A DNA stretch of 64,000 nt from Sphingobacterium thalpophilum (GCF_901482695.1 NZ_LR590484.1:4898001-4962000); one strand, 5' to 3'; positions 18,987-28,558 are shown, counted from the first letter of the stretch. Program-made: numbers and translations. Notes: generated by a model from the sequence alone, not told the origin.

Positions 18987-19817
18987 TTATGAATGTTTTT
19001 TATTTGGCGCATAACCAAATTCCTTTTTGTAGGCAAAGGAAAAATGGGAGAGGTCCTCAAACCCCAGATCCAGGTACACATCGGATGGTTTCTCTTTTTG
19101 CTGTTCGATCAAGAAACGGGCTGTATCCAGACGCTTCTGCAACAGCCATCTGCCCGGACTAGTATGAAACTGCTTTTCAAAATCGCGCTTAAACCCCGAG
19201 AGGCTGCGGCCCGTAAGAAAAGCAAAACGTTCCATAGGTACATTGTAGCGGTAATGGCTGTTCATAAAAGCTTCCAGATCTATCTTACCCGGTTCATTAA
19301 AATCAAACAACACATTTTTAAAGGCAGGATTATGCTGAATAAGCAGCAAAACAAGCTCTCTAGCTTTTAGAGCAACAATGCGTTCATCCATTTGCTGCTG
19401 CAGGTAAGGAACCAAAGAATCTACAAAACCTTTCAGTAATGCGCCCGACTGGATCAGCATTGCTGTATGGGGATTAATTATGCTATCGGCTTTCAACCCG
19501 TACTGCTCGCTCATTTCCATTTCCTTTAAGGTGCATTGATCGATATGCACAGCTATAGACCTGAAACTTCCGTCTGTAGTACTTTTCACGTATTTGGTGA
19601 GCTGGTTGCGTCGGAAAAACCGGAAGTCTCCTTCATGATAAGAGTGCTTTTGATCAGCAAGCCAGACATCCTGTTTACCCTGGAGGATATAGCTGAAGAT
19701 ATGATCTGCTACAAACGCTTCGCCCTCGATCGTATTGCCGGAATACGAATTCAGCACTATTCTAGGGCCTGTAGCAGCATCTTTTGCTTTTTCAGAAATA
19801 TCATTTTTGCATTCCAT
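18987..19817 (-). CDS. AraC-family regulator (paralogue of 12175-12984)
   Basis: 276 residues. N-terminal effector domain without clear metal ligands (DHIFSYILQGKQDVWLADQKHSYHEGDFRFFRRNQ) and a C-terminal AraC domain (FAFLTGRSLSGFKRDFEKQFHTSPGRW; YLDLGFEDLSHFSFAYKKEFGYAP) closely matching the regulator at 12175-12984. It lies between an aldehyde dehydrogenase gene and the truncated SDR gene, all on the minus strand and with very short gaps, so one operon is likely. Confidence 0.85.
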   Translation of the reverse strand: MECKNDISEKAKDAATGPRIVLNSYSGNTIEGEAFVADHIFSYILQGKQDVWLADQKHSYHEGDFRFFRRNQLTKYVKSTTDGSFRSIAVHIDQCTLKEMEMSEQYGLKADSIINPHTAMLIQSGALLKGFVDSLVPYLQQQMDERIVALKARELVLLLIQHNPAFKNVLFDFNEPGKIDLEAFMNSHYRYNVPMERFAFLTGRSLSGFKRDFEKQFHTSPGRWLLQKRLDTARFLIEQQKEKPSDVYLDLGFEDLSHFSFAYKKEFGYAPNKKHS

Positions 19818-19822
19818 ATCGA

Positions 19823-21238
19823 TTAGCTTATGATTACTTTTGGTTCTAATTGTTCTTCGAGGCCATATAAGCCTCCTTCTCTTCCCAGACCCGATTGTTT
19901 AAATCCGCCGAATGGCGCCAGTGCATCGTGAGAGATCGTATTGATCGCGACCCTGCCTGCATTGATCTGTGCAGCCACTCGCTGCGCCCGCTCGATGTCT
20001 GAACTGCTTACATAAGCATGCAGTCCATATACGGTATCGTTGGCAATGGCAATAGCTTCTTCTTCAGTTTTGTAGGTAATAACGGATAATACAGGCCCGA
20101 AAATTTCTTCCTGTGCAATCGTCATATCATTACTTACACCTGTAAATATAGTGGGTTTGACGTAAAATCCGTTCTGAAATCCATCCGGTTTGCCCAGACC
20201 ACCAACTAAAACTTCCGCTCCCTCGTCGATGCCACGTCTGATGTAATGCTGTATCCGGTCAAATTGTTTCTGACTGGCCATCGGCCCGATGACCGTATGC
20301 TCATCTCTTGGATCACCTACTTTTTGTGTAGCCATCGTTTTAAGCAAGATATCTTTAACCTCTGGCAAATCTGCTTCCGGTACCAGCAGTCGTGTACCAG
20401 CAATACAGGCCTGACCACTATTCATAAAGGCTGCATTTATCGCCATTGGTATTGCAGTATTGAGATCAGCATCATTGAGAATGATGTTGGGTGATTTTCC
20501 GCTGAGTTCCAGTGTGACGCGCTTCATCGTGTCCACTGCATTACGGGCGATGATCTTTCCGACCATTGTAGAACCTGTGAACAGAATCTTGGCCACGGCA
20601 GGGTGGGTAGACAACACCGTACCCAAAATATCTCCGCGTCCATGGACCATATTGATTACGCCGCCTGGAAGGCCTGCCCTGTCGAAGCACTCGACCAGAA
20701 CCTGAGATTGCATCGCACTCATTTCACTCGGCTTGATCACGACGGTACAGCCAGCTGCAATCGCTGCCGCCAGCTTCACGCATATGGAACCTGAATTGGC
20801 ATTCCAGGCCGTCATGATACCAGTTACGCCGACCGGCACCATAGCCATTGCCGACTGGCCTATGCGGCGTTCGAAAGAAAAATCCTTAAGGATTTCCTTA
20901 AAGTAGAGGAAGGTCTCTGCAGCATACTGGTTTGACCAGCGCGACCGTTGTACTGTTGCACCGTACTCTGTTGTGGTTACTTCCTGCAGGTCGTCGAGAC
21001 GCTCCATCAGCGCATCGTGTAATCGCTGTAGGTAGCCCATGCGCTGTTTTCTGCTTGTTTGAGAAAAAGAAGGTAAAGCTGCTGATGCAGCAACTATTGC
21101 AGCCTCCATATCCTGCTCATTGCCCAATACGACTTGACCGATGAGGCTTTCATCCGAAGGATTAATTATATCCATCTTGTCGGTACCTGTCGAAGGCCGA
21201 AATTGGCCATCGACATAATGCTGGTTGATTATTTTCAT
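19823..21238 (-). CDS. NAD(P)-dependent aldehyde dehydrogenase
   Basis: 471 residues from ATG at 21238 (MKIINQHYVDGQFRP; the frame is open upstream but the family start is here). Hallmarks: NPSDESLIG near the start, GVTGIMTAWNANSG, FTGSTMVGKII, LELSGKSPNI with the general-base Glu, NSGQACIAGTRL with the catalytic Cys, and EEIFGPVLSVITY. It oxidises an aldehyde to the acid. First gene of a probable aldehyde dehydrogenase-AraC-SDR operon whose last gene is broken. Confidence 0.9.
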   Translation of the reverse strand: MKIINQHYVDGQFRPSTGTDKMDIINPSDESLIGQVVLGNEQDMEAAIVAASAALPSFSQTSRKQRMGYLQRLHDALMERLDDLQEVTTTEYGATVQRSRWSNQYAAETFLYFKEILKDFSFERRIGQSAMAMVPVGVTGIMTAWNANSGSICVKLAAAIAAGCTVVIKPSEMSAMQSQVLVECFDRAGLPGGVINMVHGRGDILGTVLSTHPAVAKILFTGSTMVGKIIARNAVDTMKRVTLELSGKSPNIILNDADLNTAIPMAINAAFMNSGQACIAGTRLLVPEADLPEVKDILLKTMATQKVGDPRDEHTVIGPMASQKQFDRIQHYIRRGIDEGAEVLVGGLGKPDGFQNGFYVKPTIFTGVSNDMTIAQEEIFGPVLSVITYKTEEEAIAIANDTVYGLHAYVSSSDIERAQRVAAQINAGRVAINTISHDALAPFGGFKQSGLGREGGLYGLEEQLEPKVIIS

Positions 21239-21426
21239 TTTGCTGTCTTTTAAAACTCCGCTCAAGAGCATCGTTATCATTAACACAAAATTACTTCGCT
21301 ACCGTCTTCGAAGGTTTGTTAGAAAGTCCAGATTACTTTGCTGAAAGGCTCAACTATAAGGGCATCCGTCTTTATATGAAAGATATAAGTAGTTTTTGAT
21401 TTTCCCTTAACACCCAGATATTTGGG

Positions 21427-21651
21427 TCAATTTTTACTTCTTTTTAATTTATCAACAATAAAACCTATCAACCATCCCAATCCGCCTCCTATCAGAATAT
21501 ATACTACCATCTTTTTGATAAAGAATTGCCAGGAAATAATGCTAATTCCATATTCATCTATAGGAGCAGTATCCGAGTAACTTACTACTGAGTCCAAAAT
21601 TGAAAATAATAAGCCTATGCTTCCACCTACTATAGTTAATACCTTTTTCAT
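21427..21651 (-). CDS. Small membrane protein, unknown
   Basis: 74 residues with two hydrophobic segments (VLTIVGGSIGLLFSILDSVV and MVVYILIGGGLGWLIGFIV) and a positively charged tail DKLKRSKN, giving a two-helix inner-membrane topology. I do not recognise a family. It stands between the aldehyde dehydrogenase operon and the Rpn-like gene. The ordinary ATG start and basic C-terminus favour a real gene. Confidence 0.5.
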   Translation of the reverse strand: MKKVLTIVGGSIGLLFSILDSVVSYSDTAPIDEYGISIISWQFFIKKMVVYILIGGGLGWLIGFIVDKLKRSKN

Positions 21652-21878
21652 AACTCATTCACTAAGAACTCACGCAAGCTCACATTATCCGATGGATAGT
21701 GGATCGTCTTTATTTCAGGTTCAATATATGAATTTTATGGAGATCAGAAAATCATCCCGTCCCTTCAACAAAGGAGGCAGTCTTTCCTTCGTTACCGAGA
21801 TAAATTGCTAATTATATTAGTAATTTAAATTTTATTCACTTATCTTTGTAGTATTAACCAATTTAAAAACAATGTATT

Positions 21879-22805
21879 ATGATCGAGTTAAAGCAGTCGA
21901 AATATATCGATATCACGACAGATTACGGGTTTAAGAAAATTTTCGGATTAGATACGAATAAAGATCTTCTCATCGCTTTTTTAAACGAACTCTTCAGGGG
22001 GCGTAAAATCATTGCTGATTTATATTATAACAAAAACGAGCATGTTGGCGATACCGAGGATGTCGGTACCGTTATTTTTGATCTGACCTGCACGGCAGAC
22101 AATGGCGAACGTTTTATTATTGAAGTCCAGCGCACGGCACAGGTTAATTTGAAAAAGCGCATGCTTTACTACAGTAGTAAGTTGATTGCGGACCAGGCCC
22201 CCAAAGGCAACCGCAGGGCTTGGAATTATGCAATTAGTGAAGTCTATATCATTGTGTTAATGGATGGATTTCGGATGCCTGATGCGGTTGAGGAAAACTA
22301 TTTTTTGCACGATATTTGTCTATGTTACCGGGATCACGGTAAAATATTTTATGATGATCTAGGCTTTATTTATATTGAATTGGTTAACTTTGTTAAAGCT
22401 GAGGCAGAGTTAGATAATGATTTAGATCGTTGGCTTTATATACTCAAAAATATGTCCTCGCTAAAGGGACTTTCAAAATATTTGCGGAAACCGATATTTG
22501 AAAAGTTATTTCAGTTAGCAGAGTATGGCAAACTAAAACCGGAGGAACGAGAAATGTACAACATAAGTTTAAGGAATAAATGGGATGCGGAGAGTATCCG
22601 GAGTAGTCAGGAAGAGCTCTTGAAACGGGCGCGCGAAAAAGCAATGGCAGAAGGAAAAGCAGAAGGAAAAGTAGAAGGAAAAGCTGAGATAATCAAAAAA
22701 CTTTTGCCGTTGAATAAATTTTCGATTTCGGATATTGCCGAACTGGCGAATGTCACTGTAGAGTTTGTAAAACAGATCGAGGCAGAGATGTCTAAAGGAA
22801 AATAG
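21879..22805 (+). CDS. Rpn-family PD-(D/E)XK nuclease/transposase-like protein
   Basis: 308 residues. The N-terminus ITTDYGFKKIFG and DLTCTADNGERFIIEVQRTAQ carry the Asp and E-x-Q catalytic core of the PDDEXK_2/Rpn family (recombination-promoting nucleases). The C-terminus has a short-repeat charged stretch, AEGKAEGKVEGKAE, and ends in an HTH-like segment (NKFSISDIAELANVTVEFVKQIE), both usual in Bacteroidota members. Such proteins cut DNA and have been linked to phage defence and to variable-length C-terminal repeats. Stand-alone gene followed by a strong terminator. Confidence 0.85.
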   Translation: MIELKQSKYIDITTDYGFKKIFGLDTNKDLLIAFLNELFRGRKIIADLYYNKNEHVGDTEDVGTVIFDLTCTADNGERFIIEVQRTAQVNLKKRMLYYSSKLIADQAPKGNRRAWNYAISEVYIIVLMDGFRMPDAVEENYFLHDICLCYRDHGKIFYDDLGFIYIELVNFVKAEAELDNDLDRWLYILKNMSSLKGLSKYLRKPIFEKLFQLAEYGKLKPEEREMYNISLRNKWDAESIRSSQEELLKRAREKAMAEGKAEGKVEGKAEIIKKLLPLNKFSISDIAELANVTVEFVKQIEAEMSKGK

Positions 22806-22830
22806 AACAAATTATTATTTAGGGTTTTGT

Positions 22831-22867
22831 GGCCGCTTGGACGATATCCAAGCGGCCTTTATTTTTC
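22831..22867 (+). terminator. Rho-independent terminator
   Basis: A perfect 11-bp stem, GGCCGCTTGGA (22831-22841) with TCCAAGCGGCC (22847-22857), a 5-base loop and then TTTATTTTT. It sits 25 bases after the Rpn-like gene and isolates the sialic-acid locus from upstream transcription. Confidence 0.92.
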
Positions 22868-22936
22868 CACATTGCCTTAAGAAAAGGAAGAAAGATTGCT
22901 GAAATCAAACGCATTATGAATGAAATAATATTTTTT

Positions 22937-22968
22937 TTTGCTTTATCAATTTTTATTATCTAATTTTA
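22937..22968 (+). promoter_or_regulatory. Probable Bacteroidota-type promoter of the susC-susD genes
   Basis: TTTG (22937-22940) followed after 20 bases by TAATTTTA (22961-22968) resembles the -33 TTTG and -7 TAnnTTTG elements used by the Bacteroidota housekeeping sigma factor. The palindromic operator begins inside the -7 element, so binding there would block transcription. Assigned by eye. Confidence 0.45.
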
Positions 22969-22980
22969 TGTAGTACATAA
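22966..22980. promoter_or_regulatory. GntR/FadR-type operator 1, upstream of susC
   Basis: TTATGTAGTACATAA, with the odd palindrome ATGTA-G-TACAT at its centre. This fits the TGTA-n-TACA half-site layout recognised by FadR-subfamily GntR regulators, and the same 15-mer occurs again before the sialidase gene (28559-28573). The likely binder is the regulator encoded at 27852-28532. About 175 bases separate it from the susC start. Confidence 0.72.
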
Positions 22981-23096
22981 CAACTATTCTACATAAACAG
23001 AATACCAATAGAGTGATAATATGGCTGATCCTAAGCCTTAAAAATAATGGAATATCGTGCTGGGCTGTAATAATTAGGATAGGTCATCGTTTGGAG

Positions 23097-23117
23097 GAGC
23101 GTCTGCAGGCAACGCTC
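23097..23117 (+). other. Leader hairpin in the long susC 5' untranslated region
   Basis: GAGCGT (23097-23102) pairs with ACGCTC (23112-23117) around a 9-base loop, 40 bases before the susC ATG. If transcription starts near 22980 the leader is about 170 bases. No known riboswitch is recognisable. The rest of 22868-23155 shows only the promoter and operator. Confidence 0.35.
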
Positions 23118-23155
23118 ATTTCCATTTTGTTTTTTACACTTAAAAACCATAAATT

Positions 23156-26100
23156 ATGATTTGGACAAGCAAAAAAGCGAGCTTATTTGTAGGTACCCAA
23201 ATTTTCCTCGTATCATCCTTGTACGCGCAGCAGCGTGTCGAAGGTACGGTTCGGGATCAACAGGGGAAACCTTTACAATCCATTACTGTTTCGGGTCGGC
23301 ATTCGGGCAACCGGACGCAGACCGATGCCAATGGAAAATTCCAGCTTGACCTGCAGCGGCTGCCGGACACTCTGCAGTTTCGCTCGGTCGGTTATCAGCC
23401 TTTGGACCGACAGGTGTCGGCCGACGGCCCGCTGACTGTCGAACTCACCGCCACAAACCGGAGCCTGGATGAGGTCGTGGTGGTTGGCTACGGTACACAG
23501 TCACGCCGCACGCTGACCACTGCCATCAGTAAAGTGGAGGGCAAGGCACTGGAAAATGTACCGGTCAGCACGGTGGGCGAGGGTCTGAAAGGAAAAGTGG
23601 CCGGCGCCCGTGTGTATCAGTCAAACAACAGTCCCGGGGCTGATCCCGTCTTTCGCATCCGTGGTGGCTCTTCGATCAATAAAACCAACGATCCCCTGGT
23701 TCTAGTAGACGGCGTTGAACGTGCTTTCTCGGGTGTCAATCCCAATGATGTGGAATCCATTGAGGTGCTCAAAGATGCGGCATCAACAGCGATCTACGGC
23801 TCCCGGGCATCAAATGGCGTGGTGCTGATTACCACAAAAAAAGGAAAAACAGCTGAACAGGCGACCATTACCTTCGACGCCACCTATGCTTTCCAGCAGC
23901 CGGAATCAAAGATGAATATGATGAGTGCCCGGGATTATATCCAGATCGTGCGGCCTGCGGTGGCCTTGAGCCCCAATCCCAATTACAATACGAGTTCGGG
24001 CTATTCGGCCAGTTCGGGCAACGATGCCAACTCCATTTATTCCACCCGTTACCTCCAGGCCGGTGAGGCTGTTCCTACGGGCTATCAGAGCATGCCGGAC
24101 CCTTTGGACCCGAGCAAAACGCTGATCTTTCAGGACAATAATTACCAGGACCTCCTCTTTCGGAATGTGGGCTGGCAAAATTACTACGTGGGTGTCAATG
24201 GTGGCAGCCAGCTTGTCCGTTATGCAGCGAGTGCAGGTTACACGGATGACGGCGGTGTAGCCCTGGGTACAGGATACAACCGATTCTCCGCAAGAGGCAA
24301 GGGCGATGTAACCCTCTCCAGGAAGCTGTCGGTCAACACAGCCTTTGACTATTCCCTCACCAATTCCCAGGAGTTTGAAAATCAGACAAACGTCATCGCC
24401 CGGGGACTGGCGACTCCGCCAACACAGAAGATGTACTTTGACAACGGCCGGCCGACACCGGGTTACAATGCCACCTCGCCAAGTCCGCTATGGTGGGACT
24501 ATACGCGCGATTATGGTACCAAAGACCGACGTTTATCGTTGATCGGCGGTCTTGACTATGAAATTATTGATGGGCTTAAAGCGCAGATACAGATATCCAA
24601 CTATTCCCATCTCTCCAACTATCACTATTTTGAAAAGGCACATGAATTTTCGGGATTGCGCAGCACCAAGGCGAGTCAGTCCCAGCTGGATCGCAGCAAA
24701 GTGGATGCCCTCTTAAAATATGATGCCAACTGGAACCAGGAGCATACCTTATCACTGCTGGGCGGTTATTCGTATCAGCAGACGGATTTTAACTCCTTTA
24801 GTGCCACCGTCAACGGCGCCAGCTCCGACAAGGTGCCCACGCTTTCCGCCGGACCGAACAAAACGGGTGCCGATGAAGACGTTTGGCAACAGGTCCTGAT
24901 CGGTTATTTCGGCCGTGCCAATTATGCCTTCAAACAAAAGTACCTGCTGATGGGTACCTTCCGTTATGACGGTTCTTCGCTCTTTGCCAAGGAAAACCGC
25001 TGGGGATTTTTCCCGGGTGTTTCAGCGGGTTGGGTGGTCAGCCAGGAGCCTTTTATGCGCGATCAGCAAACGGTCAACTACCTAAAATTCCGTACCAGTT
25101 ATGGACAGACAGGAAACAACTCCATTGGACTATACGATGCGCTAGGCAAATTTACCACCGATATCCGTTACGATGGCGCAGCTGGCATTTATGCTTCCAC
25201 GATGCCCAACCGCGACCTGACCTGGGAGACCTCAACGCAGTTTGACCTTGGTTTTGATCTTGCCTTGTTCAGCAACCGGATTAATATCCAGGCGGATTAC
25301 TTCAATAAGACCACCAAAAATCTGCTTTTCAGCGTGCAGCTACCCAATACCTCGGGCTTTTCCACGGTACAGACCAATGTGGGTAAAGTGCGGTTCCGGG
25401 GATTTGACTTTGAAATCGCTAGCGACAATATTCGGTCGGACAAATTCCGATGGGACAGCAAGCTGACCTTGAGTTTTGTAAAAAACAAGGTACTGGAACT
25501 GCCTGACAATGGCCGCGACAAAAATCGGATCGGTGGGATTCAGCTGGCCGATGGTACAGCTTTTGGTGGCACCGCAGAGGGCGAATCGTTGTACCGTTAT
25601 TTCGGCTACAAGGTGGACCATATCCTGCAGACGCCCGAGGAGGCTGCCGTGGCCCGTTACGATGAGTCGGCCCGTGGCTGGAGTCCGACGGACAAAAAGA
25701 ACGTCAAAGGGCGCAAACTTGCCGGGGACTACGAATGGCAGGACCGCGACGGCGATGGCGTCATCAGCAGCAAGGACCAGTTTGAACTCGGTGTTACCGT
25801 GCCACATACCACGGGTGGACTGGCCAATAACTTTAGTTATGGCTCTTTCGGACTCAATATCTTTGTCGACTGGGCACTGGGACATTCGATCAACCATACT
25901 GCCTACATGCGCTATTTCATGAATACCTTTGCTAACAACTATACCTTGGTGGAGGAGGTCAACCAGACCTGGAAAAATGCTGGAGATCAGTCGAAGTATG
26001 CTCGGTTTACGGCCAATGATCCCGATACCGGTAACAGCAATTTCTCGCGGACCTCTGACGTGTTCAACTACAAAGGCGACTACCTCTGCCTGCGCGAAGT

Positions 26101-26314
26101 GTCCTTTCTATACCAGCTGCCGGATACCTGGAGCAAACGCATCGGGATCCGCTCCATGCAGCTGTCTGTCTCGGGACAGAACCTCTTTTATTTTTCTGCC
26201 CTGCGGGGAACAGGAATATCGCCCGAAGTGGGCGCATCCACGACCTATAGCAACGACTATTATAACTATCCGGCCATCCGTAAAATCGCGATCGGCGCTA
26301 AGTTAACCTTATAA
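23156..26314 (+). CDS. SusC/RagA-type TonB-dependent transporter of the sialic-acid locus
   Basis: 1052 residues. Signal peptide (ASLFVGTQIFLVSSLYAQQ), a carboxypeptidase-regulatory-like domain (VEGTVRDQQGKPLQSITVSGR), the SusC signature region LDEVVVVGYGTQSRRTLTTAISKV, the plug domain (PVFRIRGGSSINKTNDPLVLVDGVER ... DVESIEVLKDAASTAIYGSRASNGVVLITTKKG split here), then a TonB beta-barrel ending in IRKIAIGAKLTL with a terminal aromatic/hydrophobic residue. It forms the outer-membrane pore that imports the glycan captured by the SusD partner, encoded 5 bases downstream. The neighbouring sialidase and lyase suggest sialic acid or sialylated glycan as cargo. Confidence 0.93.
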   Translation: MIWTSKKASLFVGTQIFLVSSLYAQQRVEGTVRDQQGKPLQSITVSGRHSGNRTQTDANGKFQLDLQRLPDTLQFRSVGYQPLDRQVSADGPLTVELTATNRSLDEVVVVGYGTQSRRTLTTAISKVEGKALENVPVSTVGEGLKGKVAGARVYQSNNSPGADPVFRIRGGSSINKTNDPLVLVDGVERAFSGVNPNDVESIEVLKDAASTAIYGSRASNGVVLITTKKGKTAEQATITFDATYAFQQPESKMNMMSARDYIQIVRPAVALSPNPNYNTSSGYSASSGNDANSIYSTRYLQAGEAVPTGYQSMPDPLDPSKTLIFQDNNYQDLLFRNVGWQNYYVGVNGGSQLVRYAASAGYTDDGGVALGTGYNRFSARGKGDVTLSRKLSVNTAFDYSLTNSQEFENQTNVIARGLATPPTQKMYFDNGRPTPGYNATSPSPLWWDYTRDYGTKDRRLSLIGGLDYEIIDGLKAQIQISNYSHLSNYHYFEKAHEFSGLRSTKASQSQLDRSKVDALLKYDANWNQEHTLSLLGGYSYQQTDFNSFSATVNGASSDKVPTLSAGPNKTGADEDVWQQVLIGYFGRANYAFKQKYLLMGTFRYDGSSLFAKENRWGFFPGVSAGWVVSQEPFMRDQQTVNYLKFRTSYGQTGNNSIGLYDALGKFTTDIRYDGAAGIYASTMPNRDLTWETSTQFDLGFDLALFSNRINIQADYFNKTTKNLLFSVQLPNTSGFSTVQTNVGKVRFRGFDFEIASDNIRSDKFRWDSKLTLSFVKNKVLELPDNGRDKNRIGGIQLADGTAFGGTAEGESLYRYFGYKVDHILQTPEEAAVARYDESARGWSPTDKKNVKGRKLAGDYEWQDRDGDGVISSKDQFELGVTVPHTTGGLANNFSYGSFGLNIFVDWALGHSINHTAYMRYFMNTFANNYTLVEEVNQTWKNAGDQSKYARFTANDPDTGNSNFSRTSDVFNYKGDYLCLREVSFLYQLPDTWSKRIGIRSMQLSVSGQNLFYFSALRGTGISPEVGASTTYSNDYYNYPAIRKIAIGAKLTL

Positions 26315-26319
26315 ACGAA

Positions 26320-27783
26320 ATGAAAATGAAGACAAAAAGATTATTATACGGAGCGATGATATCCTTCGGCCTGCTATCAGCTGTGGCCTGTTCGGACAGA
26401 CTGGATGTAGACCTAAAAGCCGCCATCAATGCCAATTCGATGTGGCAGGACGAAAGCGATGCCCAAGCCGCCGTAACAGGAGCCTACGTGCGCATGCGTA
26501 ATACCTTCGCGACAGCTTATATTTTCTGGGGCGAATATCGCACCGCTTATTGGGGGCCCGGTCTCGAAACCAACGCAAACTACAGTACAGCTTTCTTAAA
26601 TCAGCTCAACAGCACCCATACTCATGCCAACTGGAATAATTTATATACCACGATCAACGACTGCAACCTGATCCTCAAGCATGTGCCAGAAATCAGTTTT
26701 GCTACACCCGAAAAGAAGAATGAATACCTGGCACAGGCATATTTTATCCGCGCATTCTGCTATTACTGGATCGGCCGGATCTGGGGCGATGCTCCGGTGC
26801 TGACCGCAGGCTTTGAGTCGCCCAATCAGGAGGACCTATATCCCTCACGCCAGCCTGTTCAGGCTGTATTCCAGCTGGTCAAACAGGATCTGGACCGGGC
26901 AGAGGAACTGATGCCGGCGACAGCAACCAGAGCGCAGTATGGCAATCTGGACGCCATCCGTTTGCTCAAAACGGATTATTACCTGTGGATGGCAAAACAG
27001 CAGAATGGGGGCACAGCCGCTCTGAACCTGGCGAAACAGTCGGTTGATAAAGTGTTGACAGGCAAGCATGCCCTGATGCAGAAATTTGCAGATGTCTTTA
27101 CCACGGAATTAAATCCCGAACTGATCTTTTGCTGGCGTATGACACAGGATGAATTTACGGGCGGATATCCTTCGGACTTTCTGGTTCCGATCCAATATAT
27201 TTCACCGGGCCTGGTTGAAAACCCCATTAAGGTCGGCTCGCATCAGCAGTGGATCTTTCTGACGAATAATTACAAAACATTTTTGACGGAAAATGCCGCC
27301 GACACGAGGGCAAAAGTTAGTTTTGATACGGCCTTCGACAAAGATAAAAATCTGACCTTCCAATGGATCAATAAATATGCAGGCAAATGGGTCAATGGCA
27401 CACGGATCTTTGAGTCGGACCTGGTTGTCTACCGCTATGCGGATGCCCTGTTGTTCAGCGCCGAAATCGAAAACGCGCTGGGGAATGAGCAGCTCGCCGT
27501 GCAGCAGCTCAACAAGATTGCAAAACGGGCCTATGGAATGGACAATTTTTATGCAGCCGGACTGCCGGCCGATGCGATCAATACTGCCATACTCAGCGAA
27601 CGGAAAAAGGAATTTGTAGCCGAAGGCAAACTTTGGTGGGACCTGATCCGGCTGGGTGTCGTATTCAACGAGGTGGAGAGCCTGAAAAATCAGCAGTCCA
27701 AAAAGAATATCCTTTTATGGCCTGTACATGACAGCTCGATCAACACCAATCCCAATATCAAACAGACCGAGGGTTACAATTAA
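26320..27783 (+). CDS. SusD/RagB-type surface glycan-binding lipoprotein
   Basis: 487 residues with a lipoprotein signal (MISFGLLSAVACSDRLDV; lipobox Cys about residue 24). Family landmarks are present: MWQDESDAQAAVTGAYVRMR near the start, the TPR-like core (AQAYFIRAFCYYWIGRIWGDAPVL), and the C-terminal region ILSERKKEFVAEGKLWWDLIRLG. It acts as the lid and binder on the SusC pore. It follows the SusC gene with a 5-base gap and is surely co-transcribed. Confidence 0.93.
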   Translation: MKMKTKRLLYGAMISFGLLSAVACSDRLDVDLKAAINANSMWQDESDAQAAVTGAYVRMRNTFATAYIFWGEYRTAYWGPGLETNANYSTAFLNQLNSTHTHANWNNLYTTINDCNLILKHVPEISFATPEKKNEYLAQAYFIRAFCYYWIGRIWGDAPVLTAGFESPNQEDLYPSRQPVQAVFQLVKQDLDRAEELMPATATRAQYGNLDAIRLLKTDYYLWMAKQQNGGTAALNLAKQSVDKVLTGKHALMQKFADVFTTELNPELIFCWRMTQDEFTGGYPSDFLVPIQYISPGLVENPIKVGSHQQWIFLTNNYKTFLTENAADTRAKVSFDTAFDKDKNLTFQWINKYAGKWVNGTRIFESDLVVYRYADALLFSAEIENALGNEQLAVQQLNKIAKRAYGMDNFYAAGLPADAINTAILSERKKEFVAEGKLWWDLIRLGVVFNEVESLKNQQSKKNILLWPVHDSSINTNPNIKQTEGYN

Positions 27784-27813
27784 TGCACTTGGATTGCTAT
27801 TCTTTTTTTGTTA

Positions 27814-27828
27814 ATTTGTAGAACATAA
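27814..27828. promoter_or_regulatory. Operator 2 (variant) upstream of the gntR gene
   Basis: ATTTGTAGAACATAA matches the 15-mer TTATGTAGTACATAA at 12 positions and keeps the TGTAG core and ACATAA end. It lies 24 bases before the regulator start, consistent with autoregulation. Weaker palindrome than operators 1 and 3. Confidence 0.55.
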
Positions 27829-27851
27829 TAAATGATTTATTTGCTTAGTAT

Positions 27852-28532
27852 ATGATAAACGACCTCACTCCAATAGCGACGAGTACCCGCGCTGACATAG
27901 TTGAAATACGCATAAGAGAATATCTTTCCAACAAGAAATTAAAAACGGGCGACACGCTGCCGACAGAACTGGAGCTTGCCGAGGCACTCGACGTCAGCCG
28001 CAACGTGCTACGTGAAGCCCTGAGCCGCTTGCGCATGCTGGGCCTGATCGAAACCAAAAAGAAGCGCGGTATGGTGCTGTCCACACCGGATATCCTCGGT
28101 TCGTTTGAACGCGTACTGAATCCGCAGTTGATGGACGACGATACCATGAAGGATATCTTCGAACTGCGTCTGGTCCTCGAACTGGGCATGGCTGAACTGC
28201 TTTACCTGCGCAAGACAGATCAGGATATCGCCGAACTGGAGCAGATTGTCAAGAAAGATAAAAATGCCAATGCCGAGGAGTTTAGAATCAGCCAGGAAAT
28301 TGCTTTTCATGGCAAACTTTATGAAATCACGGGCAATACCACCCTCAAACGGTTCCAGACCATGTTGATGCCGATCTTTGGCTTTGTGCTGAGCAAAAGC
28401 CACCATAGCATTAAGTCGGAAGTCACGCATAGCGATCTGCTGCAGATCCTTAAAAACGGTAACCGCGATTCTTTTTCAGATGCCATGCGCGAACATCTGC
28501 GTCCGCATCTTGAATTTCTGAAGGAGCGTTAG
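27852..28532 (+). CDS. FadR-subfamily GntR regulator of the sialic-acid locus
   Basis: 226 residues. N-terminal winged helix (ADIVEIRIREYLSNKKLKTGDTLPTELELAEALDVSRNVLREALSRL, broken here only by sense; residues about 10-75) and a C-terminal FCD ligand-binding domain (LRLVLELGMAEL ... HGKLYEITGNTTLKRF ... HSDLLQILKNGN) with the conserved Asp/His metal-site pattern. Sialic-acid regulators of the NanR type in E. coli are from the same subfamily. Three palindromic sites around this gene support local control, with sialic acid or ManNAc as a plausible inducer (inference). Confidence 0.88.
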   Translation: MINDLTPIATSTRADIVEIRIREYLSNKKLKTGDTLPTELELAEALDVSRNVLREALSRLRMLGLIETKKKRGMVLSTPDILGSFERVLNPQLMDDDTMKDIFELRLVLELGMAELLYLRKTDQDIAELEQIVKKDKNANAEEFRISQEIAFHGKLYEITGNTTLKRFQTMLMPIFGFVLSKSHHSIKSEVTHSDLLQILKNGNRDSFSDAMREHLRPHLEFLKER

Positions 28533-28558
28533 CCCCTTCTTTCTATTTTTTTAAATTT

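Noticed and set aside
25340..25897. Long minus-strand open frame (185 codons) within the SusC gene
   Set aside because: It is the antisense shadow of a strongly supported TonB-dependent transporter gene in G+C-rich DNA, with no domain of its own.
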